Source: Scandinavium hiltneri
Lineage (GTDB): Bacteria > Pseudomonadota > Gammaproteobacteria > Enterobacterales > Enterobacteriaceae
Assembly: GCF_024764835.1 (NCBI RefSeq)
Contig: NZ_JALIGE010000069.1
Span: forward strand, 231,066 to 295,065
DNA: 64,000 bases
Direction of reading: 5' to 3'
Shown: in pieces, positions 1 through 10,182 of the stretch
Layout of the letters: each line of letters starts with the position of its first letter
Numbering within the stretch: position 1 is the first letter of the stretch
Position numbers and translations under genes: made by a program
Notes under the pieces: model-generated
Database searches by the model: none
Told to the model about the DNA's origin: nothing
The model's input: the letters and a program-made list of their open reading frames with translations, nothing else

Positions 1-159
1 AATTATTTGTTTCAACAGGAGGAATTGCAAACGACTTGTGGCAATAAATTGAAGGAGATAGCGAAAAGTGTCAGCAATGCACCCCATTCCGCCCTGAACA
101 GGCACGAAATCATCATGACGATTGTTCGCATGTTATTCGATGACTTCGTGATAGGATAA
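1..159 (+). CDS. 3' end of an unidentified gene (partial)
   Basis: An open frame enters from the left edge and stops with TAA at 157-159, leaving 52 residues ending DDFVIG. I do not recognise it. The composition is protein-like (helical, mixed charge), but the fragment is too short to test, so it could be a chance open frame. It lies upstream of and parallel to the glucan synthase gene. Confidence 0.3.
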   Translation, partial: NYLFQQEELQTTCGNKLKEIAKSVSNAPHSALNRHEIIMTIVRMLFDDFVIG

Positions 160-303
160 AACTCCCTCATTCGAGACCACCGTCACTTCCCCTGATTGTG
201 GCTTCAAATTAAAGCCGTCTGCCTCAAAATTCGTCTCACGCACACGATGCTCTGCCCGGGATAGTTAGCCCTGTTTGTCTTCCCGCGGCGATCCCTGAAG
301 TGC

Positions 304-338
304 ATTCCGACTCAACGTCGGTGTTCTATACTTAAGAG
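304..338 (+). promoter_or_regulatory. Putative promoter for the glucan synthase gene
   Basis: The hexamer TATACT at 327-332 sits inside CTATACTTAAG, which suits sigma-70 or sigma-S -10 recognition. The -35 region is poor, a pattern more typical of sigma-S promoters. Transcription would start near 339, about 90 nt before the first candidate start codon. The rest of 160-427 shows no convincing gene. Confidence 0.35.
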
Positions 339-427
339 TTATTCCGGCAGCTGTTAAATCCCCGATGCCTCACGCCCATCTTGAGAGAACGTTTCTGAAC
401 TGATTTCGCAACTGCTCCTGCGCGTTC

Positions 428-3400
428 ATGTCGCATCAGAGCAACGCTATGAAAATGAATCCAAAAGGGTGGCTGAGCCGCTCCCTGCCCTTGGCCAAAG
501 CGCCCGATCTCGTCCCATTCCCGGCCAACGATCCTGCCGGTGAAAATAGTCTTCGTGCTGAACTCTTTTCTTCCGCCCAAATGGAACGCTTTGGCAAAAA
601 GCTTGCCCGCTCGCATAAATTATCGCCTGATAAATTGCCGTATTATCTTCTCAAGCGCCTGAGCGACAACGAAGCCATCATCACGCAAAACTGCTACACG
701 CTGAATGCCGGTAAAAAGGCAAGTATCATGCCCGCCGGGGAATGGTTGCTGGATAATTATTACCTGATAGAGGAGCAAATCCGCCTCGTCCGGCAACACC
801 TGCCGAAAAACTTCGGCAAAGGCTTGCCTGCGCTGGCTTCACCGCATAACTGCCCACGTATTTATGATATTGCAGCCGAAGCGATCGCCCACGGAGACGG
901 GCGCTGGGACACCGCCAGCCTGATCATCTACATCCGCGCCTACCAGCAACACACTCAGCTGACCTTAGGGGAAGTCTGGGCGCTGCCAGGCATGATGCGC
1001 CTGGCCTTAATTGAAAACCTCCGCCGTGTCAGCATTGATGTCGTGAAAGCGCAGCAGGAACGCGACATGGCCGATAGCTGGGTGACGCGCATTTTTGAAT
1101 GCGCAGAAAACACCCCTGCCGATGTGATTATGGTGATTGCCGATATGGCGCGCTCGCGTCCCCCGCTCAGCAGCGCGTTTGTCGCTGAAATGGTGCGTCG
1201 TCTTCAGGGGCGCGGCAACATGCTGGCGCTGCCGCTCACCTGGATTGAGCAACGTCTTGCAGAACAAGGCGTCACTACCGATGCGCTCATTCATCGTTTC
1301 AATCAACAGCTGGCGACCAGTCAAATTTCGGTGAGCAACAGCATTGCCGGATTGCGGTTATTAAGTGAAACCAACTGGGCGGATTTCGCAGAAGCAATGA
1401 GCGTGGTGGAGCAAACGCTGCGCCTCGATCCGGCGGGAGTCTACCCGCTGATGCATTTTGATACCCGTGACCACTATCGCCATGTGATTGAAATTCTTGC
1501 CCGAGGCAGCCGCTCCAGCGAACCCGATGTCGCCCAGCACGTGTTGACCCTCGCAACGCAAAACGCGCCAGATACCCCAGGCCATCACATTGGCTATTGG
1601 CTGATGGGCGACGGACGTCAGCAGCTCGAAGTGGTGTTAGCGGCCGATACCTCGCGCTTTATTCGCCTGCGCCATAGCTTCAACCAAATCCCCCTGCTTT
1701 CCTGGCTTGGCAGCCTGAGTCTTCTGACGACGGCGGCAACGGCTGCAGTCATGCACGAAATGGCGCTGTCAGGCATCAACGGGCTGCTTATGCTCCTGAC
1801 GGTGCCTCTGGTCGTGGCGGTCAGCCAGCTGGTGAGCGATTTGCTCAGTGAAACGACCACCCGTTTTCGTCACCCGCGCCCGCTGCCACGCATGGACTTT
1901 TCCGGCGGGATCCCACCGGAATCGGCGACCCTGGTGGTGATTCCGTGTCTGCTGAGCAGCACAGAAGAGATAACCAAACTGCTCACCAGCCTGGAAATCT
2001 GCTGGCTGGGCAATCAGCACGAGCATCTGCGTTTTGCGCTGCTGACCGACCTCACTGATTCCGTCAGCCAAAACGCTCTGGATAACAGCGCCCTTCTCGA
2101 CCAGGCCATTTCGCAAACGCAGACGCTGAACCGGCGTTATCCGGCGAGCCGTCCGCGGTTTTATCTGCTGCACCGCGCCCCGGAGTGGAACCCACCACAG
2201 GGCGTCTGGATGGGATATGAGCGTAAACGTGGCAAACTGGCGCTACTGAACAGCTGGTTACGCCATCCCACAACGCAGTTCTCCAGCGCAATGGACCTGC
2301 CTGCTGAACAACTCCCCGAACGCATCAAATACGTCATTACCCTCGACAGTGATACGGTTCTGCCGCGCGAAACGGCGCACAAACTGGTCGCGACCATGGC
2401 GCATCCGCTCAACCGGCCCGAATACGACCCCGCACGTCAGCGCGTGGTGAAAGGCTACGGCATTTTGCAACCGGGCCTGGCAGAGGAGATGCCTCGCAAC
2501 GGGCAGGGCCGCTATGCCGCCCTGTGCAGCAGCATTCCGGGTAACAATCCTTATTCGATGATGTCTTCCGATATCTATCAGGATTTGTTTGGCGAAGGGT
2601 CGTTCGTCGGCAAAGGCATTTATGACGTCGATGTCTTTGTACAGGCCACCGCCAACACCTGCCCCGAAAACCTGGTCCTCAGCCATGATTTACTGGAAGG
2701 ATGCTATGCCCGCTCCGGGCTGTTGAGCGAAGTTTTATTGTATGAACAGTACCCAAATAACTATTTATCGGATGTGGCACGGCGTACGCGTTGGATCCGT
2801 GGCGATTGGCAATTGCTCAACTGGCTTAAACCGCGGGTGCGAAAAGCGGACGGTAGCCATGATAAAAACCCGTTATCCGCCCTCTCTTACTGGAAACTTC
2901 TGGATAATCTGCGCCGCAGCCTGGTAGCGCCCTCTTTATTGGCGCTACTGTTTAGTACCCTGTTATGGGTGCCAAATCCGCTGTACTGGCTGGGCGTGCT
3001 GGCGATGGTGTGGCTGTTGCCCACGGCGCTGGCGGTCACTCACGACCTTCTGCGTAAACCTGCCCGTCGTCTGTTAACGCAGCACCTGCTGCTGGTGATG
3101 GCTGGGGCACTGAAGCGCCTTTCCCGCGTCGGGCTGAATTTCATCACCCTGCCACACGAGGCCGGGTATTCGCTGTACGCCATAGCCGTAACACTGTGGC
3201 GGCTGGGCTTTAGTAAGCGCAATCTCAGCCAGTGGGTCAGTTTCAACCCGGATAATGTGCTACTCAAAACCTCCCCCATGCGCTTTTATCGGGCGATGTG
3301 GCTCAACGTGGTCGCCGGAGTGGCATTAGCGGTGCTCACTGCGCACGTTGCGCCGTGGTTCTCAACCATTGCACTGCCCGTTGGCATCGTCTGGTGCCTG

Positions 3401-6400
3401 GCACCGCTGCTGTTGAGTTGGCTGAGCCGCCAGCCTGCACGTAAAACGTTTTCGCCTAACAAAGAACAAAAACTGCTGTTGCGCCAGACCAGCCGTGAAA
3501 TCTGGGCCTTTTTTGAAACCTTTGCCAACGCAAAAGAAAACTGGCTACCGCCGGATAACTATCAGGAAATATCGCAGCCCACGATTGCGCACCGAACCTC
3601 ACCGACCAACATTGGCTTGTCGCTGATGGCTAACCTGACCGCCTGGGATTTTGGCTATCTGCCGATTGGCGACGTGTTGCAACGCATCACGCTGACCCTC
3701 GATTCGCTCGATAAAATGGAGCATTTCCGCGGACATTTGTATAACTGGTATGACACTCGCACCCTTGCCCCGCTAAGCCCGCGCTATGTCTCCAGCGTCG
3801 ACAGCGGCAATATGGCCGGGCATTTACTGACCCTGCGCGAAGGGCTGTCGGCCATGCGTAATCAGCCGATATTAAACAGCGCACAGGTACTGGCCGGGAT
3901 AGACGACACGCTGGTTATTCTCGAGAAATACTGGGGCCAGAGCACCCCGACTGCGCTGCGATTGCTGCGTCAGCATTGTCATAGTGCCGCTCTGCTGCCA
4001 CCGTCAGAGCTGTTTAGCGAACTCAAATGGATGCGCAGCCAAAGCAACCATTTGCACGCCCTGTGCAATCATGAAGATTCAGTGGTGGTGCGCTGGATTG
4101 AACATCTTCAGCATCAGTTGGTTCTGCTGTGCCACGAATGGACGCATCTGCTGGGCTGGTTAACCTCTAAGTATGACGCGCAGACGCTGCCGTCATTGAG
4201 CTGGCTGGCGCAGGCAAAGCATACCGGCGAAGGCTCACCTCCGGCCTCCGCCATCTCACTGGCTCGTATGCGGCTGGACATCATTACCGAGCTCGAACAG
4301 CGGCTGAATGAACATGCGCAAATGGATTTCACTTTCCTGTACAGCGAAGTGACTAATCTCCTCAGCATCGGCTACAACTGCGACAGCAATATGGCGGATA
4401 AAAGCCACTATGACCTGCTGCCGTCCGAAATTCGGCTGACCAGTTTCCTCGCCATCGCCACCAATCAGCTGCCGCTGAAAAGCTGGTATGCACTGGGCCG
4501 ATTATTTACCACCATTGATAACGAAACCGCACTGATGTCGTGGAGCGGGTCGATGTTCGAATATCTGATGCCAAACCTGGTGATGCCGACCTGGCCCGGC
4601 AGCCTGCTGGACGAGATGAGTCAGTCATCGGTGATGCGCCAGATCGACTGGGGCAAAGAGCGCGGCGTGCCGTGGGGCGTGTCTGAGTCGGGCTACCATG
4701 CATTTGACGTTCAGCAGAATTACCAGTATCAGGCCTTTGGCGTCCCCGGCCTCGGGCTACGGCGCGGGCTGGCCGATGACATGGTGGTCGCACCGTACGC
4801 CACGCTGTTAGCGTTGATGATTTCACCGCAAAAAGCCTGTGAAAACCTGGCCCGTCTGGAGAAAATCGGCGCGCGCGGTGAATACGGTTTTTATGAAGCG
4901 CTGGACTACACGCCGTCGCGTCTCGCCACCGGGCAGCTGTATGCCGTGGTGCAATCATGGATGGCGCACCATCAGGGCATGGCGTTTCAGGCGCTGGCGC
5001 ATGTGTTGCTCGACGCGCCAATGGTCGACCGGTTTATGGCCAGTACCGCGTTTCAGTCGGCGAGTCTGCTACTGCAAGAGCGTGTGCCGGATGCGGTCGA
5101 TCTCTACAGCCCTCGCCGGCATTTTGAGTCGCATGAAGGCAGGGTTAAACCCGTGCGCTACGAGCCACGTATATTTACCGGCGCAGACAGCCTGGTGCCC
5201 GAAGTTCAGCTGCTGTCTAACAGCCATTATCACCTGATGATGACCCATACCGGCGGCAGCTATAGCCGCTGGAACGATCTGGCCCTTACCCGCTGGCGTA
5301 GCGATACCACCCGCGATAACTGGGGGGCATTCTGCTATATCCGCGATGCGCAAACCGGCGAGCTGTGGAGCAACAGCTGGCAGCCAGTCGGCGATATCGA
5401 CAGTAACGACGACGTTATCTTTACCGAATCGGGCGCAGAATTCAGGCGTACTATCGGTAACCTGAGCATCAAAACGCAGATTGTGGTATCGCCGGAAGAT
5501 GATATTGAACTGCGCCGCATCACGCTGCTGCACCGTGGTCGTCAGCCGCGCACCCTCGAACTGACGACCTATGCCGAGGTGGTGCTGGCCCCTGCCACCA
5601 GCGACCAGGCGCACCCGGCGTTCAGTAATTTATTTATCCAGACGGAGTTGATTGCCGCGCAGAATGCCATTTTGTGCCACCGTCGCCCCCGTTCGCCGGA
5701 TGAAAAAAGCCCATGGCTGTTCCACATGATGGTGGTACATGGTGACAACCAGAGCGAAGTGTCGTTTGAAACCGATCGGGCGAATTTCCTCGGGCGCGGC
5801 AATGGCCCGGCGAATGCGCTGGCAGCCCATCAAAGCGGGCCGCTAAGCAACACCGCCGGATCGGTGCTGGATCCGATACTGGCGATTCGCCAGACCATCA
5901 CCCTGCAACCGGGCCAGCCCGTCACCGTCGATATCGTGTATGGTGTAAGTGACAACCGCCAGCAAAGCCTGGCACTGCTGGAAAAATATCGCGATCACCC
6001 GATCGCCGATCGCGTCTTCGAACTCGCCTGGTCGCATAGCCTGGTGGTATTACGCCAAATCAACGCCAACGAAGATGACGCCGCGTTGTTTAACCGTCTT
6101 GCCAGCGCCATTCTGTACCCCTGTCAGGAACTGCGCGCCGACAGTCACGATATCAGCCGCAACCGTCGCGGGCAGTCCGGCCTTTGGGGCTGGTCGATTT
6201 CAGGCGATCTGCCGATCGTGCTGCTTACCATCACCAACGAGGAAAGTATTCTCTCCGTCACCACCCTGATTCAGGCGCACCGGTACTGGCGGCAGAAAGG
6301 ACTGGCGGTGGATTTGGTCATCCTCAATAACAGCCCCGGCGGTTATCAGCAGGGGCTGCAAAACAAGATATTGGATTTGATTTACGCCGGGTCAGAAGCC

Positions 6401-9028
6401 AGCCAGTTGGATAAATCCGGCGGCATCTTTGTGCGCAACGGCGAGCACCTTTCGGCTGAAGACAAACTGCTGTTGATTAGCGTGGCGCATCTGTATCTCG
6501 ATGACCGCTCGGGCGGCCTGAATGAACAGCTCGATCAACGTATTCACACCTTAAAAGCGCTACCGAGACCGTTCGTGCCGCACGTTAGTCCGGGCGAGAA
6601 CCTGCATATTCCGTGGTCGCCCGACACCGGTCAGCTTCTGCATTTCAACGGGCACGGCGGATTTTCGCAGGATGGCCGCGAATACCAGATTGTGCTTCGG
6701 GAGAACCAACCGACGCCCGCGCCGTGGTCAAACGTGCTGGCGAACGCCCGTTTCGGTAGCGTGCTGTCTGAGGCGGGCCAGGCCTATAGCTGGTATGAGA
6801 ACGCGCATGAATACCGACTCACGCCGTGGGAAAACGATCCGATCAGCGATCGCAGCGGCGAGGCATTTTATCTGCGTGATGAAGAGAGCGGTGCGTACTG
6901 GTCTCCGACTACATTGCCGGTGCGCGGCGAGGGAGATTATCTCTCCCGCCATGGATTTGGCTACAGCGTATTCGCCCATCGCGAGAGCGGCATCGACAGC
7001 GAGCTGACCATTCTGGTGGCCGAAGAAGCCCCGGTCAAACTGGCTATTCTGACGCTCAGCAACAACTCTGGTCGCCCGCGTAAACTCTCGGTCACCGGTT
7101 TTGTAGAATGGACCCTCGCTGAGTCACGCGCGCGCTCTACCCTCCATATCGTCACCCACGAAGCCAGCGTGAGTAGCGGTTGCGCGGTCATGGCGAATAA
7201 CTTTTACGGGGCGGATGGCGGCTGTCGCACAGCCTTTTTTGCCGTCAGCGGCGCGCACTGCTCGCTGACGGGCGATCGGCGTGAATTTATCGGACGGAAC
7301 GGTTCTCTGGAAAAACCGGCCGCGATGAATTTGCGCTGGCTGTCGAATAAAACCGGGGCCGGACTCGATCCCTGTGGCGCGGTACAGTCTGCGACTACGC
7401 TCATCGACGGTGACCAGACGACGTTTATTTTTGTGCTCGGCGTGGGTGAAGATCAGGCCCAGGTTCAGGCGCTGCTTAGCCGCTATCTGAATGAAGATGC
7501 AGCTCGTAATGAACTGAACCAGGTCCACCGGATGTGGCACAACCTGCTGGATAAACTGGTCGTCAACACGCCGGATACCAGCGTGAATTTGCTGGTCAAC
7601 GGCTGGCTGCTGTATCAGACCATTGCCTGTCGCCTGTTGGCACGCAGCGGCTACTACCAATCCGGCGGCGCATTTGGCTTCCGCGATCAGCTACAGGATA
7701 CGCTCGCCCTCAGTCACGCTGCGCCAGAACGGCTTCGCGAACAGATAGTGCTGTGCGCTTCACGGCAGTTTATCGAGGGCGATGTCCAGCACTGGTGGCA
7801 CCCACCGCATGGCAATGGTGTGCGCACCCGCTGTTCGGACGACTATCTCTGGCTGCCGCTGGCGGTCTGTCATTATGTGGAAACCTCCGGCGACAGCGAC
7901 ATACTCGAGCAGCGTATTGCCTGGCTCGAGGGGCGTTCGCTTCAGGCAGGCGAAGAGTCTGTGTACGAACAGCCCGTTATCAGCGTTATCGAAGATACCC
8001 TGTGGCAACACTGCGTCAAAGCCCTTCAGCACGGCCTGCGTTTCGGTCAGCATGGCCTGCCGCTGATGGGCGCGGGGGACTGGAACGACGGCATGAATCG
8101 GGTGGGGATCGACGGCAAAGGTGAAAGCGTGTGGCTCGGATTCTTCCTGTACGACGTATTAGAGCGCTTTGCCCTGCTGGCCGACAAGCGGCAGGACACC
8201 GGCATCAGCGAACTTTGCCGGACCGCAGCCACACGTTTGCAGACGAGCCTGGAAACCTCTGGCTGGGATGGCGAATGGTACCGGCGCGGATATTTTGACG
8301 ATGGCACGCCGCTGGGTTCCAAAGCGTCGCAGGACTGCCGGATTGACGCGATTGCTCAAAGCTGGGCCGTATTGTCCGGCGCCACGCGTCAGGATCGTAG
8401 CAGTCAGGCCATGAGTGCGCTGGATAAACATCTGGTGGATGACGATGCGGGGCTGATTAAACTGCTTACCCCGCCGTTCGATGGGCATGGCCCGAACCCC
8501 GGCTACATTCAGGGGTATCTGCCGGGCGTGCGCGAAAACGGTGGGCAATACACCCACGGCGCCATCTGGGCTGTGATGGCTTTTGCACGCATGGGCAATA
8601 CCGAACGTGCCTGGCAACTGTGGTCTCTGATCAACCCGGTGAATCACACGCGAACCACCAGCGCCATCGAGAAATATAAAGCCGAACCTTACGTGATGAG
8701 CGCCGATGTCTACAGCGTTGAGCCACATCGTGGGCGCGCGGGCTGGAGTTGGTATACAGGCTCCGCGGGTTGGGCTTACCGCTTGCTGACCGAGGAACTT
8801 CTGGGGATCAAACGTTACGCTTCGGCCTTCACGGTACATGTCCAACTCCCACAAGACTGGCCGACGGTCAGCATGCGCTACCAGCAGGGCCAAAGTCAGT
8901 ATCAGATAACCGTTTCACGTGATGGCGGGCCGTATCGGGTGGTCCTGGATGGCCTCACACTACCGGACGACAGGATCCCACTCGTCGATGACGGGCAAAA
9001 CCATATGGTGGAGATATTTCAGACATAA
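428..9028 (+). CDS. ndvB: Cyclic beta-1,2-glucan synthase (NdvB/Cgs-like)
   Basis: Giant inner-membrane enzyme of 2866 residues, the usual family size. It should build and cyclise osmoregulated periplasmic beta-1,2-glucan from UDP-glucose. Visible in order: an N-terminal region, membrane segments near 420-480, a GT84/GT2-type transferase domain with the DSD motif at 640-642 and an RRTRW motif near 785-789, further membrane segments near 832-875 and 956-1000, a glucoamylase-like domain around 1400-1480, and a C-terminal GH94 phosphorylase-like domain with GDWNDG from about residue 2550, holding the presumed catalytic Asp. The start may instead be ATG 449 or 455, since no strong ribosome site favours 428. 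E. coli K-12 lacks this gene and makes its periplasmic glucans with the unrelated mdoGH system. It is followed by mpaA on the same strand. Confidence 0.88.
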   Translation: MSHQSNAMKMNPKGWLSRSLPLAKAPDLVPFPANDPAGENSLRAELFSSAQMERFGKKLARSHKLSPDKLPYYLLKRLSDNEAIITQNCYTLNAGKKASIMPAGEWLLDNYYLIEEQIRLVRQHLPKNFGKGLPALASPHNCPRIYDIAAEAIAHGDGRWDTASLIIYIRAYQQHTQLTLGEVWALPGMMRLALIENLRRVSIDVVKAQQERDMADSWVTRIFECAENTPADVIMVIADMARSRPPLSSAFVAEMVRRLQGRGNMLALPLTWIEQRLAEQGVTTDALIHRFNQQLATSQISVSNSIAGLRLLSETNWADFAEAMSVVEQTLRLDPAGVYPLMHFDTRDHYRHVIEILARGSRSSEPDVAQHVLTLATQNAPDTPGHHIGYWLMGDGRQQLEVVLAADTSRFIRLRHSFNQIPLLSWLGSLSLLTTAATAAVMHEMALSGINGLLMLLTVPLVVAVSQLVSDLLSETTTRFRHPRPLPRMDFSGGIPPESATLVVIPCLLSSTEEITKLLTSLEICWLGNQHEHLRFALLTDLTDSVSQNALDNSALLDQAISQTQTLNRRYPASRPRFYLLHRAPEWNPPQGVWMGYERKRGKLALLNSWLRHPTTQFSSAMDLPAEQLPERIKYVITLDSDTVLPRETAHKLVATMAHPLNRPEYDPARQRVVKGYGILQPGLAEEMPRNGQGRYAALCSSIPGNNPYSMMSSDIYQDLFGEGSFVGKGIYDVDVFVQATANTCPENLVLSHDLLEGCYARSGLLSEVLLYEQYPNNYLSDVARRTRWIRGDWQLLNWLKPRVRKADGSHDKNPLSALSYWKLLDNLRRSLVAPSLLALLFSTLLWVPNPLYWLGVLAMVWLLPTALAVTHDLLRKPARRLLTQHLLLVMAGALKRLSRVGLNFITLPHEAGYSLYAIAVTLWRLGFSKRNLSQWVSFNPDNVLLKTSPMRFYRAMWLNVVAGVALAVLTAHVAPWFSTIALPVGIVWCLAPLLLSWLSRQPARKTFSPNKEQKLLLRQTSREIWAFFETFANAKENWLPPDNYQEISQPTIAHRTSPTNIGLSLMANLTAWDFGYLPIGDVLQRITLTLDSLDKMEHFRGHLYNWYDTRTLAPLSPRYVSSVDSGNMAGHLLTLREGLSAMRNQPILNSAQVLAGIDDTLVILEKYWGQSTPTALRLLRQHCHSAALLPPSELFSELKWMRSQSNHLHALCNHEDSVVVRWIEHLQHQLVLLCHEWTHLLGWLTSKYDAQTLPSLSWLAQAKHTGEGSPPASAISLARMRLDIITELEQRLNEHAQMDFTFLYSEVTNLLSIGYNCDSNMADKSHYDLLPSEIRLTSFLAIATNQLPLKSWYALGRLFTTIDNETALMSWSGSMFEYLMPNLVMPTWPGSLLDEMSQSSVMRQIDWGKERGVPWGVSESGYHAFDVQQNYQYQAFGVPGLGLRRGLADDMVVAPYATLLALMISPQKACENLARLEKIGARGEYGFYEALDYTPSRLATGQLYAVVQSWMAHHQGMAFQALAHVLLDAPMVDRFMASTAFQSASLLLQERVPDAVDLYSPRRHFESHEGRVKPVRYEPRIFTGADSLVPEVQLLSNSHYHLMMTHTGGSYSRWNDLALTRWRSDTTRDNWGAFCYIRDAQTGELWSNSWQPVGDIDSNDDVIFTESGAEFRRTIGNLSIKTQIVVSPEDDIELRRITLLHRGRQPRTLELTTYAEVVLAPATSDQAHPAFSNLFIQTELIAAQNAILCHRRPRSPDEKSPWLFHMMVVHGDNQSEVSFETDRANFLGRGNGPANALAAHQSGPLSNTAGSVLDPILAIRQTITLQPGQPVTVDIVYGVSDNRQQSLALLEKYRDHPIADRVFELAWSHSLVVLRQINANEDDAALFNRLASAILYPCQELRADSHDISRNRRGQSGLWGWSISGDLPIVLLTITNEESILSVTTLIQAHRYWRQKGLAVDLVILNNSPGGYQQGLQNKILDLIYAGSEASQLDKSGGIFVRNGEHLSAEDKLLLISVAHLYLDDRSGGLNEQLDQRIHTLKALPRPFVPHVSPGENLHIPWSPDTGQLLHFNGHGGFSQDGREYQIVLRENQPTPAPWSNVLANARFGSVLSEAGQAYSWYENAHEYRLTPWENDPISDRSGEAFYLRDEESGAYWSPTTLPVRGEGDYLSRHGFGYSVFAHRESGIDSELTILVAEEAPVKLAILTLSNNSGRPRKLSVTGFVEWTLAESRARSTLHIVTHEASVSSGCAVMANNFYGADGGCRTAFFAVSGAHCSLTGDRREFIGRNGSLEKPAAMNLRWLSNKTGAGLDPCGAVQSATTLIDGDQTTFIFVLGVGEDQAQVQALLSRYLNEDAARNELNQVHRMWHNLLDKLVVNTPDTSVNLLVNGWLLYQTIACRLLARSGYYQSGGAFGFRDQLQDTLALSHAAPERLREQIVLCASRQFIEGDVQHWWHPPHGNGVRTRCSDDYLWLPLAVCHYVETSGDSDILEQRIAWLEGRSLQAGEESVYEQPVISVIEDTLWQHCVKALQHGLRFGQHGLPLMGAGDWNDGMNRVGIDGKGESVWLGFFLYDVLERFALLADKRQDTGISELCRTAATRLQTSLETSGWDGEWYRRGYFDDGTPLGSKASQDCRIDAIAQSWAVLSGATRQDRSSQAMSALDKHLVDDDAGLIKLLTPPFDGHGPNPGYIQGYLPGVRENGGQYTHGAIWAVMAFARMGNTERAWQLWSLINPVNHTRTTSAIEKYKAEPYVMSADVYSVEPHRGRAGWSWYTGSAGWAYRLLTEELLGIKRYASAFTVHVQLPQDWPTVSMRYQQGQSQYQITVSRDGGPYRVVLDGLTLPDDRIPLVDDGQNHMVEIFQT

Positions 9029-9145
9029 CGCTGATTCACCCGGGACACAGGCCACGTGAAGGAGGCGTGGAGAAGGGAAACTATTTGATTCTCGGTGAGT
9101 TATGAACAACACTGCCAGAAACAACACAATAAAGCAGGATTGAGC

Positions 9146-9871
9146 ATGTCTTCCACCCGACCACGCCAGCAGCGCGGCGCGTTTCCGCCTGGAACTCAAC
9201 ACTATGGACGTTCATTGCTGGGCGCACCACTGATCTGGTTCCCCGCCCCGCTCGCCGACCACAACAGCGGGCTGATTATTGCGGGCACGCATGGCGATGA
9301 AAACTCATCCATCGTCACCCTTTCCTGCGCGCTGCGCACGTTGGCCCCTGACCTGCGTCGTCATCACGTGGTGTTGACCGTCAACCCTGACGGCTGCCAG
9401 TTGGGGTTACGTGCCAACGCTAACGGGGTCGACCTCAACCGTAACTTTCCGGCGGCGAACTGGAAAGCCGGTGAAACGGTTTATCGCTGGAACAGCTCCG
9501 CAGAGAGCCGTGACGTGGTGCTGTTGACGGGGGATAACCCCGGCTCCGAGCCAGAAACCGAAGCGCTGTGTCAACTGATCCACAAAATTCACCCGGCGTG
9601 GGTGGTGTCGTTCCACGATCCGCTGGCCTGTATTGAAGATCCGCAGCAAACGGTACTGGGCCAATGGCTGGCAGACTACTTTGAACTGCCGCTGGTGACA
9701 AGCGTTGGCTACGCGACGCCAGGCTCGTTTGGCAGCTGGTGCGCCGATCTCGGCCTGCACTGCATCACCGCGGAATTCCCGCCGATTTCATCTGATGAAG
9801 CGAGCGAAAAATATCTGGCGGCGATGACCGGCCTGCTGCACTGGCATCCGGAATTATCATCAACGCGTTGA
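9146..9871 (+). CDS. mpaA: Murein peptide amidase A
   Basis: Cytoplasmic M14-type zinc carboxypeptidase that cleaves the gamma-D-Glu to meso-diaminopimelate bond of murein tripeptide during cell-wall recycling. The 241 residues match the E. coli protein closely from the TRPR..RGAFPPGT start onward. Zinc-site signatures are visible: GTHGDE (His and Glu ligands) and VVSFHD (His). The ITAEFPP segment carries the likely catalytic Glu. ATG 9146 was chosen because the family begins there and AGGA precedes it; an in-frame ATG 51 nt upstream is less likely. Its product feeds the epimerase encoded by ycjG, which lies convergent to it. Confidence 0.93.
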   Translation: MSSTRPRQQRGAFPPGTQHYGRSLLGAPLIWFPAPLADHNSGLIIAGTHGDENSSIVTLSCALRTLAPDLRRHHVVLTVNPDGCQLGLRANANGVDLNRNFPAANWKAGETVYRWNSSAESRDVVLLTGDNPGSEPETEALCQLIHKIHPAWVVSFHDPLACIEDPQQTVLGQWLADYFELPLVTSVGYATPGSFGSWCADLGLHCITAEFPPISSDEASEKYLAAMTGLLHWHPELSSTR

Positions 9872-9912
9872 GATTTTTTGATTACTTTGCGGCGACAATT
9901 CAGCCGATAAAA

Positions 9913-9945
9913 AACCCGCATGGCCGGAGCGATGCGGGTTCTTTA
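9913..9945 (+). terminator. Terminator between mpaA and the small membrane gene
   Basis: A 9-bp stem AACCCGCAT/ATGCGGGTT with a 10-nt loop is followed by CTTTAAC, with an A-run on the other side. It probably acts in both directions, ending mpaA and the convergent 39-residue gene. Confidence 0.7.
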
Positions 9946-9962
9946 ACAAATCATCTGGTTCG

Positions 9963-10082
9963 TCAGGCAAAAAACAACCCAGCTACCACGATGACGACAA
10001 GCACGACGGCAGCCACGGTATCAATCAACCGTTTAGTTAGCTCGTCCTGCGTTGCGACGCTTTCGTCTTCCCACTCAATCAT
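9963..10082 (-). CDS. Small single-pass membrane protein (39 aa)
   Basis: An acidic, hydrophilic N-terminus (MIEWEDESVATQDELTKR) is followed by about 20 hydrophobic residues (VAAVVLVVIVVAGLFF), so this is a single membrane helix near the C-terminus. The start is supported by GAGG upstream of ATG at 10082. It lies 100 bp downstream of ycjG on the same strand and may be cotranscribed with it. A longer 100-codon reading frame exists but would overlap the end of ycjG and lacks similar support. Function unknown. Confidence 0.6.
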   Translation of the reverse strand: MIEWEDESVATQDELTKRLIDTVAAVVLVVIVVAGLFFA

Positions 10083-10182
10083 CTCAGCACCCTCAAATTT
10101 GTGACGCGCGTATCCTAAACGTACCTGCGGATGCCGGATGATCGTTTTGTGCCGGATCCCGTTTAAAAATAAACTAACGATT

